Shown in pieces: positions 21,146 through 32,440 of a DNA stretch of 64,000 nucleotides. Within the stretch, counting starts at the first letter, position 1; every line of letters starts with the position of its first letter. The DNA lies in the NCBI GenBank assembly GCA_003290165.1, contig QNQO01000816.1:248001-312000 (forward strand). Reading direction: 5' to 3'. Both the position numbers and the translations under genes were made by a program. The stretch is from Berberis thunbergii. Taxonomy: Eukaryota; Streptophyta; Magnoliopsida; Ranunculales; Berberidaceae. Below the pieces are notes generated by a model. That model made no database searches, was not told the origin of the DNA, and saw nothing but the letters and a program-made list of their open reading frames with translations.

Positions 21146-21790
21146 TGTGGATGCAAATTTCCACTGGAACACGTGTTGATCACGTAGAACAATCTGCATA
21201 AGATAGAGATTAATTTTTGACACCGGTGTGGTGTCTACCACGGGGACTCCGACGCCAAATTTAGAGCAATGTATTTAGGAAAATATTTATTTTTCTGTAT
21301 TTGAAGAGATAATTGTGAATCAAGAAAGAGTTAACCCAGATGGCTTTGTGTTTGGCTATTTATAGAAGCAGAACAAGTAAACTGCTGGCAGATGAGTTGA
21401 TGAGTGAGACACGTAGTAGATGAGTGAGACACATGGCAGATTAGTGACAAGTGGCAAATGAGTGAGTCATATGCTTAGAGATTGTTGTAACTTCTCTTCG
21501 GTAGTTGTAACTTTAGTAGATTGTTGGCAGTTGTAACTTCCTGTTTTGAGTCACCTCTTCTGCAAGCTTGGGTGCTCAGCTGAACATGGTGATCAGCGCC
21601 GAACACTACTCCTCTACTAAGAAAATAATATTCTGTTTAGTTGTATTTGGCTCAAACTTGGGCTGTATTGGACCCAAAGTTGAGCTGTATTGGACCCAAA
21701 CTTGGGCTTTCTCTACTTATAACTTTCGTCAGTACTTTTCAGAAACAATCAAAATCTTTGAGCTTTCTTATCTTGTTGGGCCCAAACCAT
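21146..21790 (-). repeat. Isolated gypsy LTR, same family as 36125-36738
   Basis: On - it carries TCTATAAATAGCC (TATA box, near 21355), the short direct repeats GAAGTTACAACT and GTCTCACTCATCTGCC, and ends GTGGAAATTTGCATCCACA, as in the LTRs at 31826-32305 and 36125-36738. The end at 21146 is sharp; the other end (about 21790) is approximate. No second LTR in this orientation is near, so it is a solo LTR or a truncated copy. Open frames inside it are not genes. Confidence 0.75.
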
Positions 21791-22289
21791 TTTTACCTTG
21801 CCCAATTAAGTCTAACTTTTTTAACCCTGAAACATAAAATTGCCTCTACTTTTCTTTCTCCTTATCCCTGCAGTTAAGATTATCGATGACATCTTCCAAC
21901 CCATAATCCAAAATCTAATATAAAATGTCAAGAAATAGCCAAGTTCTCTCAACGAGCAGAAAATTAATTAAAACCTAATATAAAATGAACAATAAAGCTA
22001 AAAAGCATGAACTTGTACTAACATTATATGATATGGCAATTTGTTAGTATAGATCATGATCACATCCTTCTTCCTAGTTTAAATTACTACACTGATAATC
22101 AAGAGCCCAACGGACATAGACAGTTGAACTACTAGTCCATGAAAACATGAAAGTTGCCACAAGTTTTCAAGTTTCAGGCATCAAAAATTTGAAAATATTA
22201 GTGATCAGGAGCACAAAAACTTCATTTGAAGAGTAAAAAACACAGACTTTATAGGGTTTACGGAGGAGCGAAGTTCGAGTAAGAAAAGC

Positions 22290-22798
22290 ATGAGCGGGCT
22301 CCTGAGTTGTTTATTCTCTCAATGATTTTTAGCTTCGCCTACGCCTAGCATTCCTACCGAGTCTACTACTACTTCTGCTGCAAAACTGAAAACCCCATTC
22401 TCAAGCCACAAGAAGTTCTCACCCTTTCAACCCCATTCTAATTTGAGTCTTGATGACGTCGAAAGGTTTTTATCCTCCGTTACGACTTTCGACGTTTCAG
22501 ATGGTTAAATCCTTGTTTAATATCCATCTGGCCTCCATTGATCCCGTTGTCAATTTGGGTATCTGGTTAATGCGATCAAAATTCATGGAAACCCTTGGTT
22601 TTAGACAGCTTGTTTTGGCCATTGTTACATACCTTCTTTAAACATTTCTGTGCAGGGGAAATATTGAAGGATGCCTCCAAAACCCTTCAGAACCATTGGG
22701 AAAGTGGGTTGAAAGGGATTTTAGATTATGGGTTGGAAGATGCCACTGATAATCTTTGTTGTGAGCTGCAGGGAGGCATGGACTCAATTAATTTTTAA
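22290..22798 (+). pseudogene. Proline dehydrogenase fragment (N-terminal part), broken
   Basis: Pieces in two frames match the N-terminal third of plant mitochondrial proline dehydrogenase, which oxidises proline to pyrroline-5-carboxylate. NLSLDDVERFLSSVTTFDV (to about 22498) is followed, after a frame change, by SLFNIHLASIDPVVNLGIWL, then HFCAGE, then GLKGILDYGLEDATDNLCCE. The order and spacing follow the first exon of the plant gene. A TGA lies near 22323, a TAA near 22506, and there is a second frame change near 22640. The FAD-binding barrel that should follow is absent. AT-rich DNA and a MITE follow. Confidence 0.75.
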
Positions 22799-23171
22799 AA
22801 TGAAGACGAAATATTAACTGGTATATAATAATGGATGTCAAATTAAAACAATCCCAAAAATTAAAAAAGGTTGGTAAAAAATGAAAAATAGTGTTTATGT
22901 AATTCAAATGATAATTATTATTAGACATTATTACAATTTTATCCTATCAAATTTTAACTATTTACAATTAAAACAATTTTATGTAAACATTCATTAATTA
23001 TATCTAAACCTCTAATATAATTTATTTGAAGTCCTAAAGTTTTCTATAATTATTAATAAAAAACATCTACATCTAACTTTTGAATTTTTTAATTTTGCCT
23101 TTTATTTTTCATATTCTTACAATCAAAATCAATCATTCTTAAACATCGATTAGTTATACATATACTCTTAA
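22799..23171. other. AT-rich intergenic DNA
   Basis: No ORF, no RNA gene and no repeat that can be supported. Confidence 0.5.
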
Positions 23172-23765
23172 GAGCATCTCTAATGGAAAAATTAAAATGG
23201 GGGATGAACCAATTTTAATCAAAAACTAAATATAGGGATCTCTTATTTCTTCATGACTTCAATCACATCCTTTATTTTAACTTTTTCATCATTATTTTAT
23301 TATATCTTTAACTTTTTTATACAAACTTAATTTCAATTATATTATTATTAATTTCAATATACTATTATTAGTTTCAATTATATTATTATAATATTATTAA
23401 ATATATACAATTGTTAATTTTAACTTAAATATATAATATTATTAATTTCAATTATTCTATTATTTAAATATTTTTTTAATTATACTATCATTAATTTCAG
23501 CTTAATTTAAATTTGACTAATTATAAGATTTGAAAGTTTTAAAAAAAATTAATATTAATAATTAGTATTAAAAATTTAGGAAATCAAATATTTGGAACAT
23601 TTTATTATTCTTTTAGATATAGGAGATGGTTTAGTTCCTCTTAAATTTAGGAAAAAGTTAGATGTAAAGTTATTATACGAAATGGTTTAGGAAATTGATT
23701 GGATGAAATATTTTCTCCATAAAACACTTAAAGTAGTAATTTTAGGGAATTGATTGGAGATGTTC
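23172..23765. mobile_element. PIF/Harbinger-like MITE, 594 bp
   Basis: It starts GAGCATCTCTAATGG and ends TTGGAGATGTTC, inverted termini of about 15 bp with few mismatches. It is flanked on both sides by TAA (23169-23171 and 23766-23768), the 3-bp target duplication typical of PIF/Harbinger elements. The interior is AT-rich and has no coding capacity. Confidence 0.7.
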
Positions 23766-25067
23766 TAACATAGTTTATTTGAATCTCTTTATTTATTTTA
23801 TAAATTACAGTCCTTAAAATTATATATAATTATTATTTTATTTAAAAAATTTAATTGTAAGTTTTATTGTTATTGAATTGTTGTAATGAAATAAAATAAA
23901 AACTACTAAATATCTACGCACATATACGGCGTCACGCCTTGGTTAAGTTTAACTTTCGGATGGTGGGTGTCGTTTTGTTTCGTGTATACAAGCATGACGA
24001 CACCTGTGATCGTATCAACAGTGATGAGGACCGCGTGTCTTTGTGGGGCCCACTCATCTTACGGGTGGATGCATCTGCTTCTCACATCGCTTTCCTCCAA
24101 AGCAATCTCTCTCTCCTAAAGAAAATAATAATAATAATAATAAAACCATTAAAAGCACCCGAAAACCTAAATTAAATAAATAACTGCAGAGATGGATCCA
24201 CGTGGTGCCTGGTAGGCTACGACGTCACATGCCCAAATTTGGGTCCTCTTCTGAAAAGCGGTCCTACTTTTCTCTCTCACTCGATATTCGTGTGGCGGGC
24301 GCAGTTCATTTGTGGTCCCATCTGAGTTGGCAACACGTCTTCATTTACTTATACTGGGTCCACTAAAAGGACCCCAGTGTAGCCAAAATGGAACCCATTG
24401 TTTTTTCCCATGGGGGTTGAGTTTTTCTTTAGAAAGCTATTGTGGGGTCCCCCGTTTTGCTCTGTGGCCTAATGAGGACCGTACCGATTGTCAAGCGGTC
24501 GGATGTATGAATGACATTAGCTTTGTTCACGACTTTGTTGTATACCATCTACAAAAATTCAAACAATACGTAGAGTCAAGTCAAATATTTATGTAGAAAT
24601 GTAATAATTAAATCGTTTTAATGTTTGATGGTTATAGCAAAGCTAGGTTGTCGACGTGTTTTATGTGCGTAGAAATGTAATAATTAAATCGTTTTAATGT
24701 TTGTATTATTATTATAATAATTTAATATTAAAAAAGAATTTTAATAAAATTTTTGTACAAATTATATATAATTTCAAGTATCTATGTATAGTTTATAATG
24801 AATAAAGTGTTTAATTATAATTAATGAATAAAATGTTTAATTATAATTAACGAATGTTTGAAAGAGGCTAGTTTATTGTAAAAATATGGGCTAGTTTTGG
24901 TAGAAAATCAAAAAATTAGATGTGAGGGTCTTTTTATAATTTATAGGTAATTGAAGGGTTTTGAATAAATAATGTTAGGGGCTTAGGTATAAGTAATCAT
25001 ATTTGAGAGGCGGGTTTTTATCATAAATAATCTGAATTTGGGGAGGGATAAAATGGTATATATGTGG
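23766..25067. other. Intergenic DNA with small direct repeats
   Basis: A 39-bp segment (TAGAAATGTAATAATTAAAT...) occurs at about 24592 and again at 24668. An (ATA)n run lies near 24125. Open frames at 23939-24175 and 24312-24596 resemble nothing I know. Confidence 0.5.
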
Positions 25068-25782
25068 GGTTATTTCCCATTTGGACCCCGATTGTTCTTG
25101 TATTCATCTTTGACCCCTATTTGTTTTTGTATTTCTAGTCTAATACCAATGACCGTCTGTTCAAGAGTGTTGACTAATAAATTCATCCAAATTTTTATAT
25201 TAACAAACTTATCCTCACGTAATTTTCCAAATCAAACATTTTTGTTTTCTTTTTTATTCCCACAATCTCACTCACTCTTTTTTTTTATCTCTCTCCTCCC
25301 ACCACCTCACCCACTTTTTTTATTTTTATAATTTTAAATTTTTCTTTCTCCCCACAAACCACACTCTCAATATGAGCAACATTTTTTTAACCTCTCTCTC
25401 CCCACAAACCTACATTATCTTTGTTAATTAACACAATTAGTATATTAATAGTGAAATTATAATAAATATATTTTAATAGGTTTAATTTCATATTATTCAA
25501 ACTATTTTTGTGGACTAAGGAGAATTGAGGTCGTATTATCTGAATTTTAATAAAACTGTTGATTGCGTGATGATGAGATGGATTAAACTTTCAAACAAAT
25601 AATCAGTGGAGAGATAATGGATATGTACAAATGAGGGTGAGTTTGTCAATTTAAAAAAATTAGATGAAATTTGTTAGTCAACACCTTTGAACAGACGGTC
25701 ATGGGTATTAGACTGAAATACAAAAATAAATGGGGGTCAAAGAGGAATAGACATAAAAATTAGGGTCAAATGGAAAATAACC
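25068..25782. mobile_element. MITE-like element with ~130-bp inverted ends
   Basis: The left end GGTTATTTCCCATTTGGACC is repeated inverted at the right end (25650-25782), and similarity extends inwards through TGACCGTCTGTTCAA and GTGTTGACTAA. The centre (about 25200-25640) is AT-rich without an ORF. Long inverted ends suggest a Mutator-like non-autonomous element. A matching target duplication was not found. Confidence 0.6.
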
Positions 25783-25864
25783 TTTTAAAATGAAAAAATA
25801 CCTCAAGCCACTATTCTCCTAACTATTGGTTTTCTTGTAAATATACTAGAGTTGATAGGCCATT

Positions 25865-26110
25865 TTAGCAATAAAAATGGGGTAGTGTCCCTGACTTTCG
25901 ACCAACTTATATGATCAATCGAGACCGATTCTTAAGTTCATCAAACAAGAAAATTTTAGAACTTTGAGTTATCTAATAAACACAATTTGAATCACTTTAA
26001 AATGTTTTGAAATGAAAAAAGTTATGGTCATTTAACTAAAGTCATGCAAATATGTCCGAAAAAAGTTTGTTTTCACCCATTCGCATTAAGCAATGTGAGG
26101 ATTGGGCGAA
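25865..26110. repeat. ~190-bp family repeat, inverted copy
   Basis: GTAGTGTCCCTGACTTTCG and AAAGTTATGGTCATTTAACT read as the complement of the units at 20312-21110. It lies head to head with the next block. Confidence 0.7.
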
Positions 26111-27118
26111 ACTTTGCCCTGATTTATGGGGGATTGGGCGAAACTTTGCATAGGTCTAGGTGAAGTTTCGTCCAATACTCGCATAGGTTTGGGCAAATGG
26201 GTGAAAACAGACTTTTGTTTCGGATAGATTTGCGTGACTTTAGTAAAATGGCCATAACTTTCTCATTTCAAAACATTTTCAAGTGATTTGAATTGTGTTT
26301 ATTAGATAACTCAGAATGATACAATTTTTGTGTTTTGATGAACTTAAGAATTAGTCTCAATCAAGCTTATAAGTTGGCCGAAAGGCCGAGATACCACCCC
26401 GTTTTCATTGCGAGACAAATTTGCGCGACTTTAGTAAAATGACCATAACTTGCTCATTTCAAAACATTTTCAAGTTATTAAAATTGTGTTTACTAGATGA
26501 CTCAGAGTACTATAATTTTATGTTTTGATAAGCTTTAGAATTGGTCTCGATCGAGCATATACGTTGGCCGAAAGTCAGGGACACTACCCAATTTTTATTG
26601 CAAAACATATTTGCGCGACTATATTAAAATGACCATAACTTGCTCATTTCAAAACATGTTAAAGTAATTAAAATTGTGTTTATTAGATAACTCGGAGTAC
26701 TACAATGTTTGTGTTTCGATGAGATTGAGAATCGGCCTTGATCGAGCATATAAGTTGAACCAAAGTTAGGGATAGTACCCTATTTTCGGAGACAAAGAGG
26801 GTGAGAAAGGTGGTGGGGTGGTGGTGGTGCTTGATGGAGAAAAGAAGGAGAAAGGTGGCGGTGGTGGGAGGGAAGTGGCAATGGCGGGGTGGTGGTGATG
26901 ATGGCGCGGTGATGGTGGTGTCTGATGGAGAAGAGAGGGAGGTAGGAGAAGAAGGGAAGAAAGAAGATGAAGAGAGGGAAGGAAAGAAAAAAAAATTAAT
27001 TTTGAGTTTTTATTGGTTGTGTGGGAGAGAAGTGGTGGTGTGGGAGATAAAAAGTTGATATAGTTGTGTGGGACAGTACTTGAGGTGGTGTGGAATAGTC
27101 GTGGCCTTTTCTGAAAAC
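26111..27118. repeat. ~190-bp tandem repeat block, copy 2
   Basis: Units start near 26225, 26415 and 26605 and carry the same motifs as 20312-21110. The block is followed by a GGTGGT-rich stretch (26800-26940), as in copy 1 where GGTGGTGTG repeats follow. The open frame on - (27164-26766) is a low-complexity by-product. An LTR starts at 27120. Confidence 0.75.
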
Positions 27119-27119
27119 T

Positions 27120-28937
27120 TGATGCGGATTTAACTAACCTAAATAAATAGGTTAATTCAACCAACTTGTAATAACCGCAAGTGCACGGTGTCTAACTGGT
27201 AGACAACGGCAAGTACGGGTCGATCCCACGAGGAAGGTGGATTAAATTGAATTTTAGAAATTATCTAAACTAATTTAAATGGAAAATGGGGTTACAGTGT
27301 TTTTAAAACCAAACTAAAAATAAATTAAAAATAAGAAAACTAAAATAAAAGATAGATTAAATGAGTTTTGTGGGCTTGGACTCACCAATGAGTTAGCAAA
27401 ATTATTGAAATCTAAATTACTGAATTTAAAAACGAGAAGCTTTAGGGATGAGAATCCCTTGCTTACACCGAATATGTGATCGTTAAAATCCAATTCAACT
27501 TATATTATGTTTCTATCAAACATTAACAAATTATTTCAAGCAAATACGCTCTTACCAAGTATTAAGTGTCTTTTTAGGGCACACTTAATCAAAGTTTAAG
27601 CTTAATAGTTTTAGCACATGCTTTGAATATTGAAAAAGGGTAATTCTAACTACCAAACATATCAAGATTAATTTTTCGAAAATGAAAAGTAAAAGCAATT
27701 TATCAAAAATTAAGAAATAAATTGTAATTAACAATTAAACACACAATTCAGTAAAATAAATCAAAATAACTTATACAACCCATTTAGTTTGTCACAAACT
27801 CGATGTGGTGGTACTCAGCAGATCAGCAGGTGGTCCGAATATGAATTCCGAGACAAATGGTCCCAAAACGCTCTGTGGTGGTACAAAGCAAAATCGGGGG
27901 TGTGAATAGCGAAAAATGAATTTGACTCAATCTCCCGCCTCTGCTACAGTACTGCTCGTCTTCTCTAGCAAGCAGTGGCGCTGCTCCTCCTTCCTCCATG
28001 CTCGTCGCGAGTCTCCTCGACCTCCAAATGGTTCAAGAACCTGCAAAAGAATAGAGAAGGTGAGGAAACAGTGAGAAAACCACAAAAAAAAATGAAGGAG
28101 GACGAGGAACAGGGACTCCCTGTTTCTACTTGCGAGCTCTGTCTTGCGAGGTGATAGCGGTGGTGCTTGGTCCAATTTTAACGGTGGTCGCGAGAGAGGG
28201 AGGCAAGAAGGAGCTCGAGCCGAAGAGAGGTCGAGAGAAGAGAAGGAACAGGGACGCTGTGGTGAGGCGGAATAGAGCCGCGGTGATGGCGGAACTCGGT
28301 GGTGTGGACGGTCTGTCTGGGTCGCGAGGTGGAAATTTGATGTGAAGCAGGGTTGTCACGCCCCTGTTTCACGGTGGTGATGGTGGCGGTTGTGCTGTCT
28401 GGAGGTGGAGGTGGTGCTCGGGTGATGGTGGTGGCGAGGTGAAGGATGGAGGTGATTGTTGAGTGAGTGAGAGATGGATGAGTTGTGAGGGTGATGAGAA
28501 TCAATTTGAGAAAGAGGTTTTGATTTTTGTCTAATTCTCTTCTTTTCCCTTCTCTTCCTCCCCTTTTTCTTATTCTATTATCTTGTATTTATACAAAATG
28601 ATCAAGATGAATATGGATGAGATGAGGGGATGATTCATGCTTGACATTGGGTTTGGGTTTAGGTTATGGATTAGGTTTTGGTTTTAGGTTATGAACTAGG
28701 TTTTGGTTTTTGATTATGAATTAGGTTTTGGATTTAGGTTTGTGACCATCTGCTTTATACCACCGTTAGAATCGACTAATTGTCGTTCATTAACTTGTTG
28801 CCTTAATATGATTTCATCGTTTACGCTCAAATTCCTACAAAGAAATGAAAACGAAATAATTACTATAAAATATAATAATCGAAACACTAACATGTATAAA
28901 TTAAGGGCTATATTATGTAATAATTATGTGAATATCA
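27120..28937 (-). repeat. 3' LTR of the truncated copy
   Basis: On + it starts TGATGCGGATTTAAC and ends GTGAATATCA, 1818 bp. It shares CCGCAAGTGCACGG and GGTCGATCCCACGAGGAAGG with the other LTRs of this group. Open frames inside it (for example 28178-28504) are low-complexity by-products. Confidence 0.85.
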
Positions 28938-30813
28938 AATACCCCCAAACCTATATTTTGCTAGTTCTCGAGCAAAAGAAAATCCTAACTCACTTTCGAA
29001 TGAATCATTGGTTGCACTTACCTTAAACTTGCAACAAGGCTTTAAACCCCTAGATTACCTCTAGTGGACGAGTTATACTCTCGTGAGGGTTTCCAGAAAT
29101 GTTACCCACAAACATTACTGACTCAACAAATCTTGGTCAAACAGTGTTCATTTTAAAACTTCAAGAAATGTAGGAAACCAATAGTGTCATTTTAGTGAAT
29201 CAACAAATTTCCAAATAATTTAATATTCTCCAAAGATTAGAAAAAATTCACAATCATCTTCAACTCAATGTGTGTGTGTGGATAGCACTATCAACATAAC
29301 TTTTCATTTCAGAGTAAAACAATGACTAAATTAATCTCCTGTAGAAAGTTTGTTTTGACTTCAAATCTCTCATGTCACTCACAATAAAGCACTTAGAGAT
29401 TTGGTATTTCACTCAGTTTATATGTGAGGAAAAGAGTAAATAATGGAAAACAATCATCTCACATATAGTAATATGAAGAATGGACTTTTCAAGAATGGAA
29501 TGAACTCGATCTCATGGACATGAATATCAATTACTTTTGGAAATGTTGAATCAAACACCATAGGTCTTGGTTATTAAATCTCCACATCTACAGAACCAAC
29601 CTTTACCTAAGATCAACTAGGACTTTGTTGGGTTGTAATGGGGTTTGGGTAATGGTTAATAAGGAATGTTAAAGGATTCTAAGAAAAGTTTCAAGGAATA
29701 AATACACCCATTATACGAACAATTAGGGCTGTCAAGAATAAACCAATGTTGCACACCATTAATTTTTCTTCATTTTCACATCTTTATCCTCATTGACGAA
29801 TCAATTTTTTTTTTAATAGAGGATTTATGAAATATCTCATATTTTGCTCTTTAATGCCCTTTTGACACCAAGTATATCCATCTATACACATTCCCAGAAA
29901 AAGTTGGGTAAAGGTTAATGGGTTAACAAATAAAAGTTATTCTAAGGCTACAAAAAGGGTTAATGTTATGGGTAAGTTAAAAGGCTAGTTAATGGTCTAA
30001 AGAAAAAAAATGCCTAGATCATTTCCTAAGTTCGGGTCAGTATTATGACATATCAATTGAATAAGCCAAAAAGTTCTAGTGTAATAATTCAATTTTGATG
30101 TCATTTCCCAAAGCAATTGATCAAAAGAATGAAAATAATGAGATCATCAACGAGATAATGTGGACTCAAGAAAAATCAGAGTTTATGTATAAACCTCAGA
30201 AAAATAGAAAGGCTCAAAACTTTCAGGTTAAGTCTCTACTATTATTCTAAGGTTTTCTAGTGCATATTTCACTCATCAACTTCAAGTTATGCTAATATGG
30301 CTCATGGTGCAAAGATAGTCGAGTTGAAAAATCTTATGAACTAGATCTAACTTAAGGATCTTAATAAACTTTCAGTCTTTATCAATATACCAATATGTCA
30401 AGTTAGTTTGAATTTTCTTGAGCATAAAACATTTAAAGTCCATTTTCACAAAAGACCAAATTGTCTTGACAGAAAAGTTTTTTTTTTTAAGAATAAAAAA
30501 AGAAAATACTACGAAAAATTCACCGACTCATGAACCCTACCCCCAAACCTAATCGAAACATTGTCCTCAATGTTTAACACAATAATCTTACAAATGAATG
30601 AAATAAGTACATGAGAGGAGGTTAGAACGGTATTACCGCGGTGAAGATTTTACCAATTTCCAAGAAGTCATCCATCAATGAGGCTCACAAACATAAGAAT
30701 CATGGAGTTTTCATTAGAAATTGATAAAATGCAGACTCGATACTAACAAAGAAAACTAAAAAGAAAAGGCAAGTTGTAAGTCAAAACTGTTACGGAGTAT
30801 GAGTGAAACACAA
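28938..30813 (-). other. Internal non-coding part of the truncated copy
   Basis: It begins next to the LTR with CCCCCAAACC on + (purine tract on -). It matches 57381-59338 along its length with small indels. No ORF of note. The function is unknown beyond carrying the 3' end of the RNA. Confidence 0.7.
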
Positions 30814-31713
30814 CTAAATAGGGTACTCGAAAATCAATCCAGACAACAGCAAAGACACACAACTAAAGCTAGGCTGCCTCCTAGGAGCGCTTGGTTTAAC
30901 GTCATCAGCCCGACAAATATTCTTCCTAAAAAAATGGTGTATCGAAAAGTGGAGAGGAAGAACATGACAAACACTTAGTCCATGGTCGTATATCAACAAC
31001 CTGAACAGTTGAGGATCAGTCCACCAAAATATAGCAATCACATGGGGCACCAAATACACTAGGACATCCCAAAAGTAACCAGTAGTCATACACAACTGAG
31101 GATTCTTACGTGCTCCAAAAAGGGAACATCCTATGTCTGGTTCCAAATCAGAAGATTGAATAATTTTCACAACAGGATGGTGAAAACTGAAATCCTCACT
31201 ACAGCACAAGGGATTAGTGAAAGTAGCCTTAGTAAATGGGAATGTGATGCAAGTAGATGAGACGATGGATATATCAGGTGGTACAGGCTCATGACATGAA
31301 TCACATAGAGATATTGGTCTAGACAACTCATCACCTGAAAATGCATACCTGAGGGTGTCAGGTATTTGTTTAAGGTCAAGCTCAGGTGGCTCAACTGATG
31401 GGACTAGTTTTGACTCACTGAGTGGAAGAGACTTCACTTTAGACTTTCATTTATAACTAGGATCCACAATGGGGACTGAGTCAAGCAAATCATTGACTTC
31501 CCTAATGGAATCATCAACATCAAAGTCTAAACTAAAATGAGTCAAACAAGCCTCTGAATGGTCATGTGTATCATGAAAACAGTCAAGGGGAGACTCTAAA
31601 GAATGTTCACAGTTTGATTCGATGTATGAGTCACTAGGGAGGCATGAGACAACATGGGAAGGAGATGTCTGTAGTGTCTCAGAATCTACAGGTTCATCAA
31701 TAAATGAGAAAGA
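30814..31713 (-). pseudogene. ORF of the non-autonomous element, truncated copy
   Basis: The longest open part (31437-30814, 207 codons) is closely similar to residues ~217-409 of the ORF at 60568-59339. Both contain LPLSESKL, VEPPEL and LPDTLRYAFSGDELSRP or near variants. Upstream similarity continues to 31713 with a stop near 31440. One extra A in a run near 30927 (7 against 6 A) changes the frame of the C-terminus relative to the complete copy, giving RKNICRADD rather than GRIFVGLM. Confidence 0.75.
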
Positions 31714-31825
31714 GGCGGGGCGGGATGGTGTCGCTAGCGGTGGAGAAGAAGATTAGATAAAAAGAGAAAAACAGTGAGAAGAAGAAGAAGAAAGGAATGG
31801 TGGTGGAGGATGGTGCGGTGGTTGT

Positions 31826-32305
31826 TGTTCCTGAGAGAGAAGAGATGAGAATAGGGAATTTCTTAGCAGATGAGTAGTGTTCGGTGCTGACCACCAGGCT
31901 CAACTGATCCCCCAAGCTTGCAGGAGAGGTGACTCCAAAGAGGAAGTTACAATCGCCAACAAGATGTTACAACTATCTACGGAAGTTACAACTACCTAAG
32001 AGAAGTTACAACAGCCTCCAAGCAGATGACTCACTCATCTGATACGCGTCTCATTCATCTGCCAGCAGTTTACTCATTCTGCCTCTATAAATAACCAAAC
32101 ACAAAGCCATCTGGAGGTAACTTTTTCTTGATTCACAATTCTCTTTTCAAATACAAAAAAATAAATACTTTCCTAAAGACATTGCTCTAACTTTGTCATC
32201 CGAGTCCCAGTTGTAGGCACCACACCAGTGTCAAGAATTAATCACTATCTTATGCAGATTGCTCCGCATGATTAGCACATCATCTGGTGGAAATTTGCAT
32301 CCACA
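31826..32305 (+). repeat. 5' LTR (partial) of the degraded gypsy element
   Basis: It aligns with 36183-36738 from TGTTCCTGAGA to CATCCACA. CTCTATAAATAACC near 32080 is the TATA box. Short repeats GAAGTTACAAC precede it. The stretch 31714-31825 to the left is GA- and GGTGG-rich and not clearly part of the LTR. Confidence 0.8.
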
Positions 32306-32440
32306 AATTGGTGCTTTCAATGAGAGCTTGAATAAAAACTCAATGCATGCTCTATTCCATTCATAAAAAAAAATCTTTCATTCATTAACTTTAAATTTCC
32401 TTTCACAAATACTTTCATTGTCAAAGTTCTTTTCAATACA
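32306..32440 (+). other. Primer-binding site region and leader
   Basis: AATTGGTGCTTTCAATGAGAGC lies next to the LTR end in the place of the primer-binding site (written here with 22 bases split by role: AATT then GGTGCTTTCAATGAGAGC). I cannot name the tRNA. Confidence 0.45.

Larger units (their letters stand above)
27120..31713 (-). mobile_element. Truncated non-autonomous Athila-related element (copy 2)
   Basis: The 3' LTR (27120-28937), the purine tract and about 2.8 kb of the interior match the complete copy at 55401-63972. Similarity stops at about 31713 (after TTCATCAATAAATGAG), where a GA-rich stretch and another LTR begin, so the 5' part of the interior and the 5' LTR are missing. Confidence 0.85.

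Noticed and set aside
24312..24596. 94-codon open frame as a small gene
   Set aside because: No homology that I recognise, no splice or promoter signals and no second copy.
26766..27164. 132-codon open frame on - with Pro/Ser/His-rich sequence
   Set aside because: It is a translation of the GGTGGT-rich end of the ~190-bp repeat block. No domain and no other gene signal.
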